Shown here one piece after another: positions 36,555 through 46,229 of a stretch of 64,000 nt of DNA. Numbering within the stretch: position 1 is the first letter of the stretch; every line of letters begins with the position of its first letter. A model generated the notes under the pieces. That model had not been told where the DNA came from. It worked only from the letters and a program-made list of their open reading frames with translations, and ran no database searches. This stretch comes from Paenibacillus sp. V4I3. GTDB lineage: Bacteria; Bacillota; Bacilli; Paenibacillales; NBRC-103111. The translations under genes and the position numbers were made by a program. The DNA lies in contig NZ_JAUSZA010000001.1 in assembly GCF_030817215.1 (NCBI RefSeq), forward strand, positions 6,794,501 to 6,858,500. The letters run 5' to 3'.

Positions 36555-38359
36555 CTACTCGTTCATTACAGCCGCTATTTCCTGATCGGTTAAAGCAACG
36601 TTATAGATGCGGAAGTCGTCCACCCGTCCGTCGAGGTACGGATTTGCGGAGAATTGCGAGCGGCCGATCCAGTTCTGCGTGGTAACGCCAAGTTGGGAAG
36701 GTCTGATGTTGATGTTGCTGCTGCCTACCTTCTGGCCATCGACGTAAAGCGTTCCCGTAGCGCCGTCCAGGGTTACGGCCACATGATGCCAGCCGCCGGT
36801 TGGCATCGCCGCAATGCCGTCGATGACTTGCTCGCCACCGCCGTTTTTGATCCCGACACGGATGACGCCGGTTGTCCCGTTTTGCGGCGTCAGGTAGAAG
36901 TAGTTGTTCGTTCCGAGACCGAAGTCGAAGATGCGGCTCCAGTTGCTCACGGTGTCCAAATTCACCCAGGCTGCTACAGTAATTGCCTTAGCGCTGGAAA
37001 CAACGCCTGCTGGCAATGCAACATATTGGCTTGTTCCGCTCAGGTCCACCGCGTTGCCCTTAATGCCGGTTGTCCAGCTGGCGCCGCCTGTCAGGGTGCC
37101 GTTCCAGCCGTTGCCGGTCACATCGGAGGCCGTCGTTCCGCTCGCTTCGTTAAGCGGAAGCTCTGCCATCGGCAGCACCGTTTGCCCATTCGCGAGATGC
37201 ATGATTTGCGATGCGGACATAGCGCTATTATAGATCCGGAAGTCGTCCACACGTCCGTCGAGATACGGATCGGTGGCGTATTGGGAGCGCCCGATCCAGT
37301 TTTGCGTGGTGGCTCCCATATCGGACGGTTTCAGGGTCATGCCGGTATTGGTGCCTACTTGAACTCCGTCAACGTAGAGGATGCCTGTCGAGCCGTTCAA
37401 GGTGACAGCTACATGATGCCAGCCTCCGGTCGGCAGCGCCGCCTGCCCGTCAATGATTTGTTCGCTTGAATTATTGTTCTTGATCGCAAAGCGGATTTTG
37501 CCGTTTGCTCCGTTTTTCGGCGAGAGGAACATATAGGTAGACGATCCGGAACCGAAATCGAAGATCCGATTCCAGTTGCTCACCGTATCCAGATTCACCC
37601 AAGCCGCTACGGTGATCTTGTCATCGCCGGAAACGACGCCCGTAGGAAGAGCGACATATTGGCTCGTTCCGCTCAGGTCTACGGCATTGCCGCTCTTGCC
37701 GGCCACCCGGCTCGCGCCGCCAACCAATGTGCCGTTCCAGCCATTGCCGGTTGCATCAATTGCCGTCGTTCCGCTAGTCTCGTCAAACGGCAGCTGCGCC
37801 ATAGTCAGGGTATCGCCTGTCTCTCCGAATACCTTGAACTCTTTAATGCTGGCCGTTACGCCGCTCGGCAGTCCAGTCACGGTAACTCGGACATAGCGGG
37901 CGGTTGCAACAAAGTAATCGTATTGAACCTGGCTAAAGTTGCTATTACCGGTCTTGTTGATTTTTGTAGTCCAGTTGACATTATCATTGGACACATCAAT
38001 GGTATACTTATATGCTTGACCGTCCTGTGCCCACATCACCTGGGTACCGTTATTGATCGTCAAGCCTCTGCCAAGGTCTACCGTCCACGTATGGCCGGTT
38101 AACGCATCAGCGGCGGTCCAACTCGTCGATGTGTCCCCGTCGTTTCCGCTCGAAGCCGGATTTCCTGCCGCCGAGCTATCCGCCGTTGCGGTCTTGCCAA
38201 ACGCCAGATCGGTCGGGTCTCCGAATACCTTGAAATCGCTTATACCGGCGCTAACGCCGCTTGGCAGTCCGGTAACCGTAATTCTGAAATGGCTACCAGA
38301 AACGCCATCAGAAGAGACAAGACTCTGGACCGTTTTTTTCTAAACTGACTTTTAACCAT
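36555..38359 (-). pseudogene. secreted F5/8C-LamG protein that lost its catalytic region
   Basis: The gene starts at ATG 38359 (AAGGGGTG ribosome site) with a signal peptide (FRKKRSRVLSLLMAFLVA). Near 38290 the frame shifts straight into the tail of a discoidin domain (FRITVTGLPSGVSAGISDFK). A complete F5/8 type C domain follows (DGDTSTSWTAADALTGHTW...FKVFGETGD), then two LamG/concanavalin-like domains of ~165 residues each (WVNLDTVSNWNRIFDFG; DGRVDDFRIYN repeated). Such tails normally follow a large catalytic module in secreted polysaccharidases, and none is left here. From 38063 downward the frame is open, so a truncated, unexported binding protein could be made internally, but a functional secreted product is unlikely. 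Confidence 0.8.
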
Positions 38360-38455
38360 ATGATCACCCCTTCTTTGATGAAAAACTAATTTTAAAACGC
38401 ATACAAAAAATCCGGTTTGATAATCCCCCTTTCCCTTATGCTTATCAGGAACAAG

Positions 38456-38495
38456 AGAAGCTTCACGAACATGATGCGTATGGTTCGGAAGCTTC
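38456..38495 (-). terminator. terminator of the second transporter operon
   Basis: Arms AGAAGCTTCACGAAC and GTTCGGAAGCTTCT (one mismatch) around a 10-12-base loop, 35 bp downstream of the lipoprotein stop at 38530. Confidence 0.65.
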
Positions 38496-38529
38496 TTCGT
38501 GTCACTGAACTGTCATGAAAAAGGAGTTG

Positions 38530-40155
38530 TTACTTGATACCTCTCTTGGCTACCTCATCGTTCACTTCTTTGATGGCTTCAGGCACACCTTTGGAGTCGT
38601 AACTCTTAACAATTTCTTTCCACTGGGCAATCGGATCCCCTTTGCCCAAAATCACTTTAATGATGTCATTCTGGATATCGGGGTCTAGAGCCGCAAACTT
38701 GTTTTTAGCTGGAGTCGATATCGCATTGAAATCAAAGTTGACAGGCATCAGCGTATTTTCCTGTTTATAGCGATTCCACGTTTCAATTTGCAGCTTCAGC
38801 AGTGCGGCTCCTTCAGGATCGGAGCTTACCACTTTTTTGCCCTTATACAGGAGGGGGTCCCATGCGGCAAGCCAAACCAGTTTTGACGTGATCGGGTATT
38901 TGTCGGCGAGCGTTTCACCGGCTTTCAACAGGGAAACGTATTGTCCATTTTCCACTTTATAATCGATATTCTCGATTCCGTTAATCCCCAGGATCCTATA
39001 CTCGTCAGACAGCATGTAATCCAACACTTGGAGAGAACGTTTGAATTTATCATCGCTAATGGTACTTGCGAAAAACGTATTGGACCAGAAAGGCGCTCCC
39101 GCAGTCGAATAGCGCTTTCCGTCGGCCGCAGGCCAGATGTTCAAGTAACCCATTGCTTTCGAAGGGCTGACGCCAGGATTCGCTTTTTTGAATGCGGATA
39201 CTTGTTCATCAGTCACGCCTTCCATGCCATAAAGCGCAAAGCTTTGGCCGGACAAAAACTTGTTGGTGCCGTCGGCGTCTTTCTGGATGGCAAAGTCCTT
39301 GTCAAGAATACCTTCCGAATAGAGCGTGCGAAGCTGCTTGATACCCGGATAGGCTTTCTCGGACGTAAAAGCGGGAATCCACTTGCCGTTTTCCTGGGTC
39401 CAGTTATTGCTAAACACCATTTCGGGGAAGCTTCCCAAGAATTGCGTTAACAGATAGCCTTTCGAATTAATCGTCAAACCGGTGACACCGGGGTGTTTCT
39501 GTATGACTGCTTTGGTCATGGCCAAGAATTCGTCAAAGCTTGCCGGTTCCTTGGTAAATCCGGCTTCCTCCGCCCAATCCTTCCGATAACGGATGGGCCT
39601 GCCCAGCCTGCCATCGCCGATATCCTCACCGCCAAAACGCGGAACCGCATAATATTTCCCATCCACTTTTAACGGCTGCAAGGCCGGTTCCACAGCCGGA
39701 CTGGAAAAGAGCTTTTTCAAATTCGGATACGGGCTCAGATCGTCGGGGAGCGGCTTGATGACGCCTTGCTTGGCCCAGGTTTGGTACAACCCCATATCAA
39801 CCTCGTTGGCGAACATGTCGGGAAGCTGCTTGGACGCTGCCCATACCTTTGCTTTCTCCTGCCAGTCGTTCCAGGTAATCTGCACCGGTTTGATCGTGAT
39901 GTTGAATTTCTTGGTCAAATCGTTGTAAACGGTGTCATTTTTTGCATTTGAAGCGTTAAAGCCTGTCTCAATGTCCCATACTGCAACGCTGAGCTCCAAT
40001 GGCTTGCTCATTGCCGTATCATCTGGCTTCTGTGATGCGTTTGACGTTACGCTTGGGGTATTTGTCTTGCTCTCCTCTTTGCTGCAGGCGGATAGCGCCG
40101 TACCTGCAAGCAAAATCAAAGCCGAACATGCTAATGCTCTTTGTTTGGACATCAT
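38530..40155 (-). CDS. oligosaccharide-binding lipoprotein, LplA type (transporter 2)
   Basis: Extracellular solute-binding protein (541 aa) anchored by a lipobox (LSAC at about residues 21-24) after a typical signal peptide. Downstream comes a family-1 type binding fold; the segment WDIETGFNASNAKNDT near the N-terminus is common in YtcQ/LplA proteins. AAGGAGGG lies 9 bases before the first of two adjacent ATGs. It is the last gene of the permease-permease-lipoprotein operon starting at 42050 and ends at the hairpin 38456-38495. The gene order differs from operon 1, where the lipoprotein comes first. Confidence 0.92.
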   Translation of the reverse strand: MMSKQRALACSALILLAGTALSACSKEESKTNTPSVTSNASQKPDDTAMSKPLELSVAVWDIETGFNASNAKNDTVYNDLTKKFNITIKPVQITWNDWQEKAKVWAASKQLPDMFANEVDMGLYQTWAKQGVIKPLPDDLSPYPNLKKLFSSPAVEPALQPLKVDGKYYAVPRFGGEDIGDGRLGRPIRYRKDWAEEAGFTKEPASFDEFLAMTKAVIQKHPGVTGLTINSKGYLLTQFLGSFPEMVFSNNWTQENGKWIPAFTSEKAYPGIKQLRTLYSEGILDKDFAIQKDADGTNKFLSGQSFALYGMEGVTDEQVSAFKKANPGVSPSKAMGYLNIWPAADGKRYSTAGAPFWSNTFFASTISDDKFKRSLQVLDYMLSDEYRILGINGIENIDYKVENGQYVSLLKAGETLADKYPITSKLVWLAAWDPLLYKGKKVVSSDPEGAALLKLQIETWNRYKQENTLMPVNFDFNAISTPAKNKFAALDPDIQNDIIKVILGKGDPIAQWKEIVKSYDSKGVPEAIKEVNDEVAKRGIK

Positions 40156-40221
40156 TTTTATAAACCCTCCTTGTATTTTTGAAGCTCAGGATGTATATAA
40201 TAACGGCCGAAGCCACTATTA

Positions 40222-41094
40222 TCATTCTTTGACGGAGCCAATCATAACTCCCGCATTGAAGTGTTTCTGCACGAATGGATAAACCATTAATATGGGAATG
40301 GCGGAGACGATGATCATCGCTGACTTTACCGATTCCGGGTAAACGTTTTGCATTTGTGCGGCTAACTGTTGGCCTGCCGGGTTGTTGATCGACTGACTCA
40401 GATTGGTTATCGTGTCTCTTAATACAAGCTGCAAGGGATGCAAGTTTATATCGTTGATAAACAACATAGGAAGCCACCATTCATTCCAGCGATCAACCGC
40501 ATAAAACAAGGACATGGTCGCCATGATCGGCAACGAAACGGGTATGACGACGCGAATGAGGATACTAAGATCGTTAGCCCCGTCAATTTTGGCCGACTCC
40601 TCAAGAGCAGGATTGACGCTTCCGAAGAAGTTCTTCATCAGGATGAGGTTGAACGCGTTTACAGCCGCCGGCAAAATCATGACAAGTAAATTATTCTGCA
40701 AGTGCAGACCTTGAATCGTCAAATAATAGGGAATAAGACCGCCTGAAAAAAACATCGTAAAGATGATGCAAGTAAGGATCACGTTTCGGCCAGGCATCGA
40801 ATTCTTGGATAACGCGTAAGCGCCTGTCGTCGTTACTACCAAATTTACCAATGTGCCTAACACGGTCACGAAGACCGATATAAGCAAACCTTTGACCACC
40901 TTGCCTTCATGAAAAATATATTGATACGAAGAGAGATCAATGGATCTCGGAAACAACATGACCCCTCCCGCTTTCCTGTCTAATATGGTAGACAAGGACA
41001 GAACGAGCGTTTGATAAAACGGGAATACAGCCGCGATCGCGCACAGCCCCAGGATGATCGCGATCAGCGCATTAGTAACCGATAAGCGCTTCAA
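40222..41094 (-). CDS. carbohydrate ABC permease, LplC/YtcP type (transporter 2)
   Basis: Six-helix permease (290 aa) with EAA loop LEESAKIDGANDLSILIRVVIP and the family ending FVQKHFNAGVMIGSVKE. The best start is TTG at 41094: AGGAGGGGGG sits 6 bases upstream, and the TTG overlaps the TGA stop of the preceding permease (TTGA), an arrangement for translational coupling. The frame is open further upstream to 41157, but that would bury it in the neighbouring gene. Confidence 0.92.
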   Translation of the reverse strand: MKRLSVTNALIAIILGLCAIAAVFPFYQTLVLSLSTILDRKAGGVMLFPRSIDLSSYQYIFHEGKVVKGLLISVFVTVLGTLVNLVVTTTGAYALSKNSMPGRNVILTCIIFTMFFSGGLIPYYLTIQGLHLQNNLLVMILPAAVNAFNLILMKNFFGSVNPALEESAKIDGANDLSILIRVVIPVSLPIMATMSLFYAVDRWNEWWLPMLFINDINLHPLQLVLRDTITNLSQSINNPAGQQLAAQMQNVYPESVKSAMIIVSAIPILMVYPFVQKHFNAGVMIGSVKE

Positions 41095-42050
41095 TAGAGG
41101 CCCCCCTCCTTCATAACATTCTTCACAAAAAAGTTTGATCCGAAAAGCAACAAGCAACTGATGACGGATTTCAGTAAACCAACCGTAGTGGAATAGCCGA
41201 ACCCCGTTGCGTCTACAAAAGCGCTGCGATACACGTAGGTATCGAGAATATCGGCGCGTTCATAAACGGCCGGGTTATACAAATTGAAGATCTGGTCGAA
41301 CCCGCCATTCATAATACCGCCGACGGCCAGAATAAGCAGAATAGCTGCCGTGGTACGAATCACTGGCCATGTAATGGCCTTCATTTGTTGATAACGGTTT
41401 GCGCCGTCTATGGCCGCCGCCTCATAAAGCTCGGGATTGATACCCGCGATGGCTGCCAGATAAATAATGGAGGACCAGCCTGCTTCTTTCCATATGTTCG
41501 ACGTGAACAGCAGCGCCAGAAAACTTCCGTCGTGGATCAGGATCGTGTTTTTTCCCCATCCGAATAGCTGCAGGATCTGATTGAGCACGCCCTGATCGCT
41601 CAGGATACTCGTTATGATTCCGCTTAACACGACCCAGCTGATGAAATGCGGAAATGTAAATACGGTTTGATAGATCCGCTTTAATTTACCGTGTCGCATT
41701 TCATTCAGCAGGATCGCCAGCAGGATCGGGATCGGAAATTCGATAAGCAAACGCCCGAAGCTGATCAACAAGGTGTTGTTGAACGCATGCAGGAATTTCG
41801 GATCGCCCAGCACATCCCGAAAGTTTTGAAAGTTATTCCAGGGACTGTTCATGATGCCCAGAGAATAATTGAAGTCCTTAAAAGCCAAGATCACGCCGTA
41901 CATAGGCACATACGCGAAGATCAGAAAGAACAGCACGGTTGGAAATACCATCAAGTAGAAGTACTTATGACGGACGATTTCCTGCCATTTGCGATTGGTT
42001 TTTCCCTTCAAACGCCCCTTGTATTTCGCGTGACTTACTGTATTTTGCAT
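41091..42050 (-). CDS. carbohydrate ABC permease, LplB/YteP type (transporter 2)
   Basis: Membrane subunit (319 aa) with AYVPMYGVILAFKDF in the first loop and EAA loop LYEAAAIDGANRYQQMKAITWP. First gene of transporter operon 2; a cre-like site lies 41-54 bp upstream of its start codon. The YesMN pair at 42248-45446 ends at a strong terminator before this gene, so the two operons are adjacent but separately transcribed. Confidence 0.93.
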   Translation of the reverse strand: MQNTVSHAKYKGRLKGKTNRKWQEIVRHKYFYLMVFPTVLFFLIFAYVPMYGVILAFKDFNYSLGIMNSPWNNFQNFRDVLGDPKFLHAFNNTLLISFGRLLIEFPIPILLAILLNEMRHGKLKRIYQTVFTFPHFISWVVLSGIITSILSDQGVLNQILQLFGWGKNTILIHDGSFLALLFTSNIWKEAGWSSIIYLAAIAGINPELYEAAAIDGANRYQQMKAITWPVIRTTAAILLILAVGGIMNGGFDQIFNLYNPAVYERADILDTYVYRSAFVDATGFGYSTTVGLLKSVISCLLLFGSNFFVKNVMKEGGLY

Positions 42051-42090
42051 ACCCCTCTCGCCTCCTATCTCGTCTATAAATCTATTGTAA

Positions 42091-42104
42091 AGGAAACGCT
42101 TCCA
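42091..42104. promoter_or_regulatory. cre-like CcpA operator of transporter operon 2
   Basis: AGGAAACGCTTCCA matches TGWAARCGYTWNCW at 12 of 14 positions with an intact core. It lies 41 bp before the first permease start codon, where a bound repressor would block initiation or early elongation. Confidence 0.6.
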
Positions 42105-42219
42105 TAGGGGTATGTCGTTAAATTAGTGTTATTCTTGTATTTTTCATGTAACTTTATGTCGAATTGGAGGAGAAATTGTCTTGCACCTAATTCAAGTACA
42201 AGTTTTCGATAAGGAATAC

Positions 42220-42257
42220 AAAAAAAAAAAAAAACGGCCTCCGTTAATTAGGAGCCG
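42220..42257 (-). terminator. terminator overlapping the YesN stop codon, with 15-nt T tract
   Basis: On the minus strand, CGGCTCC...GGAGGCCG is followed by 15 T residues. The stop codon (42248-42250) lies in the hairpin loop, so the coding sequence itself forms the upstream arm. A homopolymer this long is prone to slippage and length miscalls. Confidence 0.85.
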
Positions 42258-43684
42258 GAAATATAGCCGTTCTGACTTTGGTCGTAACGATAGCTTCTTG
42301 GCGGACTGCCCATCATTTTTTTGAACATTTTACTGAAATAAAAATAATCCTGGTATCCTACCTGATCCGCTATATCGTTGATCGGAATGGACGTAGTTCT
42401 GAGCAACACCGAAGCGCGGTTCATTCTAAGACCGGTTAAGTGCTCGGTAAAGGTTTTATCCAGTTCTTTTCTGAATAATTGCGAGATATAATTCGAGTTT
42501 AAGTTGAATTGTTTACTTAAGCCCTGAATTGTAATGTCCTCGCCAAAGTGCTCGTTGATGTATTCCAGTATGGCAGAGAATGTATGAATGCGTCCAGACT
42601 GCATGGAAACATGCTGTTGATCAGTCTGCTCCCCCCGGAACAATCCCTTTAAATAATCGATCATATCCCGGACATCCTCAAACTGATCTGCCAAGTGTTC
42701 GAAAGAATAGAGGTATAAATCGTCCGAATCCATACCTTTTCGACTTAACTGCGTAATGCAATCGTTATACAACAACAGGGCATGCCGGATATTCAGAAGA
42801 CCGCTCTGGAACATGGATAACAAGGAATCCATATGTGCGTTGAACGTCTGGTTATTTCCGTCTGTCGGCACTGCAAATGCCGACTTCGTGTCATTGGTTT
42901 TCCATGATTCTTCCCATGTGAAGATTTCGGCTAAAGTGAAATATTGATAGGCTTGAAGCTCTGCATCTTGGATAGCCTGTGTAAATCCTTCCGTATCGAC
43001 ACCCCGTTTGCTGAACCCGATTCCTTTTAAGAAATGACGACTTTCAGAAGCAAATTGGGTCATTAATTCGGTCGCATCACTGTCAGCCATCACGTATATA
43101 AACTTGCGATAACCGATACGCAACGTAATGCAAGGTGTTTTTTCATTGATCGGAAACTTGTCCCTTCTCACTGTAAGCATGATACGCAAATCTTCTTTTC
43201 CGGAACTTGTCATGCCGGCCAAAGCTAACTCACGCTGCAATCTGCTGGTTGCTTCTGGCGTACCGTTCTCGATCAAATCAAGTATTTCGCCTTCAGGCAA
43301 CAGACGAAGGGTGTCTAATTCACGCTTGATCTTTTTAAGATACCCCATGATTTCCATCTCGTCGAAAGGTTTAAGGCAATAACCGGATATGTTATTCTGG
43401 ATTGCTTTCTGCACAAGAGCAAATTCCGCCAGTCCGCTCACGATTATAAATTTGGCGGATATACCCGCATCGTCCAATCGTTTTTTCAGTTCCAGCCCGT
43501 TCATTCCGGGCATCCGGATATCGGAAAAAATCACGTCCGGTTGAATATGTTTGACAGCTTCCACTGCCTCCTCCCCGCTAAGCGCATATCCGACAACTTC
43601 ATAGCCGCAGCCCTTCCAATCCACCGTCGCTATCAAGCTTTCTATAACCAGTTCCTCGTCATCCACAATAAAGACTTTATACAT
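42248..43684 (-). CDS. YesN-type response regulator with AraC domain (system 2)
   Basis: Transcription activator (478 aa): receiver with VDDEE and phospho-acceptor in IFSDIRMPGMNG, conserved Lys in YCLKPFDE, a middle linker, and a C-terminal AraC/XylS double helix-turn-helix (IQGLSKQFNLNSNYISQLFRK; INDIADQVGYQDYFYFSKMFKK). The start is ATG 43684 with GGGGTGAAGG upstream; it overlaps the last 8 bases of the kinase gene. It should control the transporter operon that begins at 42050 immediately downstream. Confidence 0.93.
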   Translation of the reverse strand: MYKVFIVDDEELVIESLIATVDWKGCGYEVVGYALSGEEAVEAVKHIQPDVIFSDIRMPGMNGLELKKRLDDAGISAKFIIVSGLAEFALVQKAIQNNISGYCLKPFDEMEIMGYLKKIKRELDTLRLLPEGEILDLIENGTPEATSRLQRELALAGMTSSGKEDLRIMLTVRRDKFPINEKTPCITLRIGYRKFIYVMADSDATELMTQFASESRHFLKGIGFSKRGVDTEGFTQAIQDAELQAYQYFTLAEIFTWEESWKTNDTKSAFAVPTDGNNQTFNAHMDSLLSMFQSGLLNIRHALLLYNDCITQLSRKGMDSDDLYLYSFEHLADQFEDVRDMIDYLKGLFRGEQTDQQHVSMQSGRIHTFSAILEYINEHFGEDITIQGLSKQFNLNSNYISQLFRKELDKTFTEHLTGLRMNRASVLLRTTSIPINDIADQVGYQDYFYFSKMFKKMMGSPPRSYRYDQSQNGYISGS

Positions 43685-45446
43685 GACCTTCACCCCTAAC
43701 CGGTATTGTAAGCGAGACCGTTGTTCCGCCTTCAAGCTCGCTCGTCATCCTGATGCCGTATGGTTCTCCGAAAATCATGCGGATTCTTTTATGGACATTT
43801 GCCAGTCCGATGCCGGATACGGAATCGCCATCAAGGCCATCTGTTGGCGATAAGCATTCCATTGTATTATTAATTTCCTCTAACTGTTCCAAACTTATTC
43901 CTGTACCGTTATCATTAACGGAGAGATACAGGTTCTCCCTGTCCCTATAGCCTTTTATCACCAACACACCAGTTTGTCTGAGCGGCTCAATGCCATGTTT
44001 GATGGCGTTTTCCACGATGGGCTGCAAGATCATTTTAGGGACAAGACATGCGAGGCATTCCGTAGGAATATCGTATTCCACATGCAAGCGTTCGCCAAAT
44101 CGGATTTGATGAATGAAGATATAGTTTTTTATGATGATCCATTCTCTTTCCAAGGAAATCATATCAGGTCCCTTGATACTGTAACGGAAAAACATAGCTA
44201 GCGCCTTTGTCAGTTCGAATATTTTCGAAGAACCCTCTCTAGCGGCAAGACCTTTGATCGATTCCAGCGTATTGTATAAAAAATGCGGATTGATTTGGCT
44301 TTGCAAAAAGCTGAGTTCCGCTCTCCGTTTAATCAACTCCGACTCGTAGAGGACACGCTTGCTTTCCAGCAAATGATCCGTCAATTTCTCAATTTCCGCC
44401 AACATTTCATTGAAACGTGAAGCCATAATAATCATTTCCGCATAACCATCTACATCGATTCGTTTGCTGAGATGGTTTTTTTCCCCGAGACTCACTTCTC
44501 CCATCAACCTCATAAACTTCTTCAAAGGCAGCAGAATGTTATTGCTCACGAACAGAAGAGGTATAATCATCAATACGAGTGCAATTGCAACCATGATAAG
44601 CTGCTGTTGACGGATCACATTAAGACCTTGAAGGAGCACATGATTCGGCATGGCAATAACAATTTCACCGTCCATATCCGGAATAGCTTCCCTCTGAATC
44701 ATATATAGACTGTTATGATTCAACAATCTATCTTTGGGAATCGGCTCCCCAAGTTTACTTGAATCATCATTCGTATAGAAGAGCCTTCCGTTACGATCAG
44801 CCATGTAGATTAAGGCACCCTCGGGTAAATTGACAGGGTTGCCGTCGCCAAAGAGCAGTCGATTGTCGATTATCAAAAGCAGAGTTCCAAGTTCACTATT
44901 GACGGCCTCAAAATCAGTTGTTGAATAGATTGGCACTCCCGCAACCAACACCGGCGTTGTAGTATAAGGTAAATCGATCATTTTAAGCCCCAAAAAATAG
45001 GACAAGTTATCTCTCGGAATTTCCCTGGAAATTGCTTCAATTTGAGCCGAATTGGCCAGGAAGTTGAATACGGCGCCGTTATTTTCAACCAGTGCAATAT
45101 CCAAAATAGCCTTTTTCATTTTCCTCATATCTGACAAATAAGCTTTTAACTGGTTGAACATTTCTAACTTTTGGACTGGATTTTTTTCAGACAAAAAATT
45201 TTGTACGGTTTGTCCGTTATAGGCAATCGTTTCCATAATTCTTTTAACATCATTACTATTCGAAGAAATGGACTGGTTCAGTTGCGAAATAACACCTTTG
45301 ATGTAATCGCTGTTATTCTTCTTTACGACATTGACGGCACGGTAATAATTCACAGCCATAATCGAAATCATAACCATAACAATTAATAAACCCAGTAAAG
45401 ATAACTGCATCGTGATGGGAAGTTTTTTCAAATATGATCGTTTCAT
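43677..45446 (-). CDS. YesM-type sensor histidine kinase (system 2), intact
   Basis: Membrane sensor (589 aa): TM1 (LGLLIVMVMISIMAVNYY), extracellular dCache-type domain of ~250 residues, TM2 (LIMVAIALVLMIIPLLFVS), HAMP, His_kinase with QINPHFLYNTLESIKG and HATPase_c with VENAIKHG, NDNGTGIS and GIGLANVHKR. The C-terminus overlaps the regulator start. Unlike its counterpart at 16486 it has no frameshift, so this two-component system is the one in the window likely to be functional. The ligand is probably an oligosaccharide or the loaded binding protein, as known for YesM relatives. Confidence 0.93.
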   Translation of the reverse strand: MKRSYLKKLPITMQLSLLGLLIVMVMISIMAVNYYRAVNVVKKNNSDYIKGVISQLNQSISSNSNDVKRIMETIAYNGQTVQNFLSEKNPVQKLEMFNQLKAYLSDMRKMKKAILDIALVENNGAVFNFLANSAQIEAISREIPRDNLSYFLGLKMIDLPYTTTPVLVAGVPIYSTTDFEAVNSELGTLLLIIDNRLLFGDGNPVNLPEGALIYMADRNGRLFYTNDDSSKLGEPIPKDRLLNHNSLYMIQREAIPDMDGEIVIAMPNHVLLQGLNVIRQQQLIMVAIALVLMIIPLLFVSNNILLPLKKFMRLMGEVSLGEKNHLSKRIDVDGYAEMIIMASRFNEMLAEIEKLTDHLLESKRVLYESELIKRRAELSFLQSQINPHFLYNTLESIKGLAAREGSSKIFELTKALAMFFRYSIKGPDMISLEREWIIIKNYIFIHQIRFGERLHVEYDIPTECLACLVPKMILQPIVENAIKHGIEPLRQTGVLVIKGYRDRENLYLSVNDNGTGISLEQLEEINNTMECLSPTDGLDGDSVSGIGLANVHKRIRMIFGEPYGIRMTSELEGGTTVSLTIPVRGEGHV

Positions 45447-45634
45447 GTGATATGTCCTTTTTTTTCATTCTGTATTTGGAAAAAATTGAAAAAGTGCGCC
45501 AAACCAAGGATAATGGTATCTGCGAAGAAACCCATAAACCTTGAGAGGAGCACCTATATGTTGAATAGTAAACGATAATAATCCTCAAGTAAAGAGATAC
45601 CAGAATTTTCACCGTAGTGGTAGCCGACCCTCTT

Positions 45635-46190
45635 CAAAAACCTTTTATGACGGAATGCAGGCGCAAGGACAGGACAATATCGTAAACCTAGTTCGCTGCG
45701 CTTGGGCAGTCAGCCAACGATATGGCGCATTAGTGTGGTCGGGAGATATTCATTCTTCATTTGAAGATTTCAGAGAACAAATCGTTGCAGGCCTTCATAT
45801 GGGAATGGCAGGGATCTCTTGGTGGACGACGGATATCGGAGGCTTTGCAGGAGGTAACTCGGACAATCCCAAATTCCGTGAACTGCTGATCCGATGGTTC
45901 CAATGGGGGACTTTCTGTCCTGTTATGAGTTTGCATGGCGATCGCAGTGGAGGCAAGGATGTATTAAGAAAAGACGGCAGCAAAGCATTAAGTACCGGCG
46001 GAAACAACGAGGTATGGAGTTTTGGGGATGAGGGTGAAGGTGCAAGTTGGACGGATGCACGTACAGGAAGTATCTTCGAAGGCGGACAAACCATTCATGT
46101 TGAAGCTCTTCTAAGCAAGATTCCGGTATTTTTACGGGACGGAATGCAAGTAATTCCAGACGTTAAAGCAGTTTACGCAGCATTACATTG
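45635..46190 (+). pseudogene. GH31 fragment on the opposite strand, with internal deletion
   Basis: The only GH31-derived sequence on the plus strand. It begins at KTFYDGMQAQGQ, the same position where the copy-1 fragment begins, and runs through WSGDIHSSFEDF to FGDE. It then skips ~85 residues in frame to GASWTDARTG and continues to FLRDGMQ, then diverges. About nine in ten residues match the complete GH31. It lacks the nucleophile and the N-terminal half. No start signal for the fragment is evident. Confidence 0.85.
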
Positions 46191-46229
46191 AACTATGTGC
46201 GACCTTCAGCAGTGATGCTTACCGCTCTT

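Noticed and set aside
36654..37469. Plus-strand frames opposite the LamG domains
   Set aside because: They lie over two homologous LamG domains and show the same internal duplication, as expected for shadows.
42219..42235. Poly-A tract as a mobile-element target or tail
   Set aside because: It is the U-tract of the terminator on the minus strand and has no flanking duplication.
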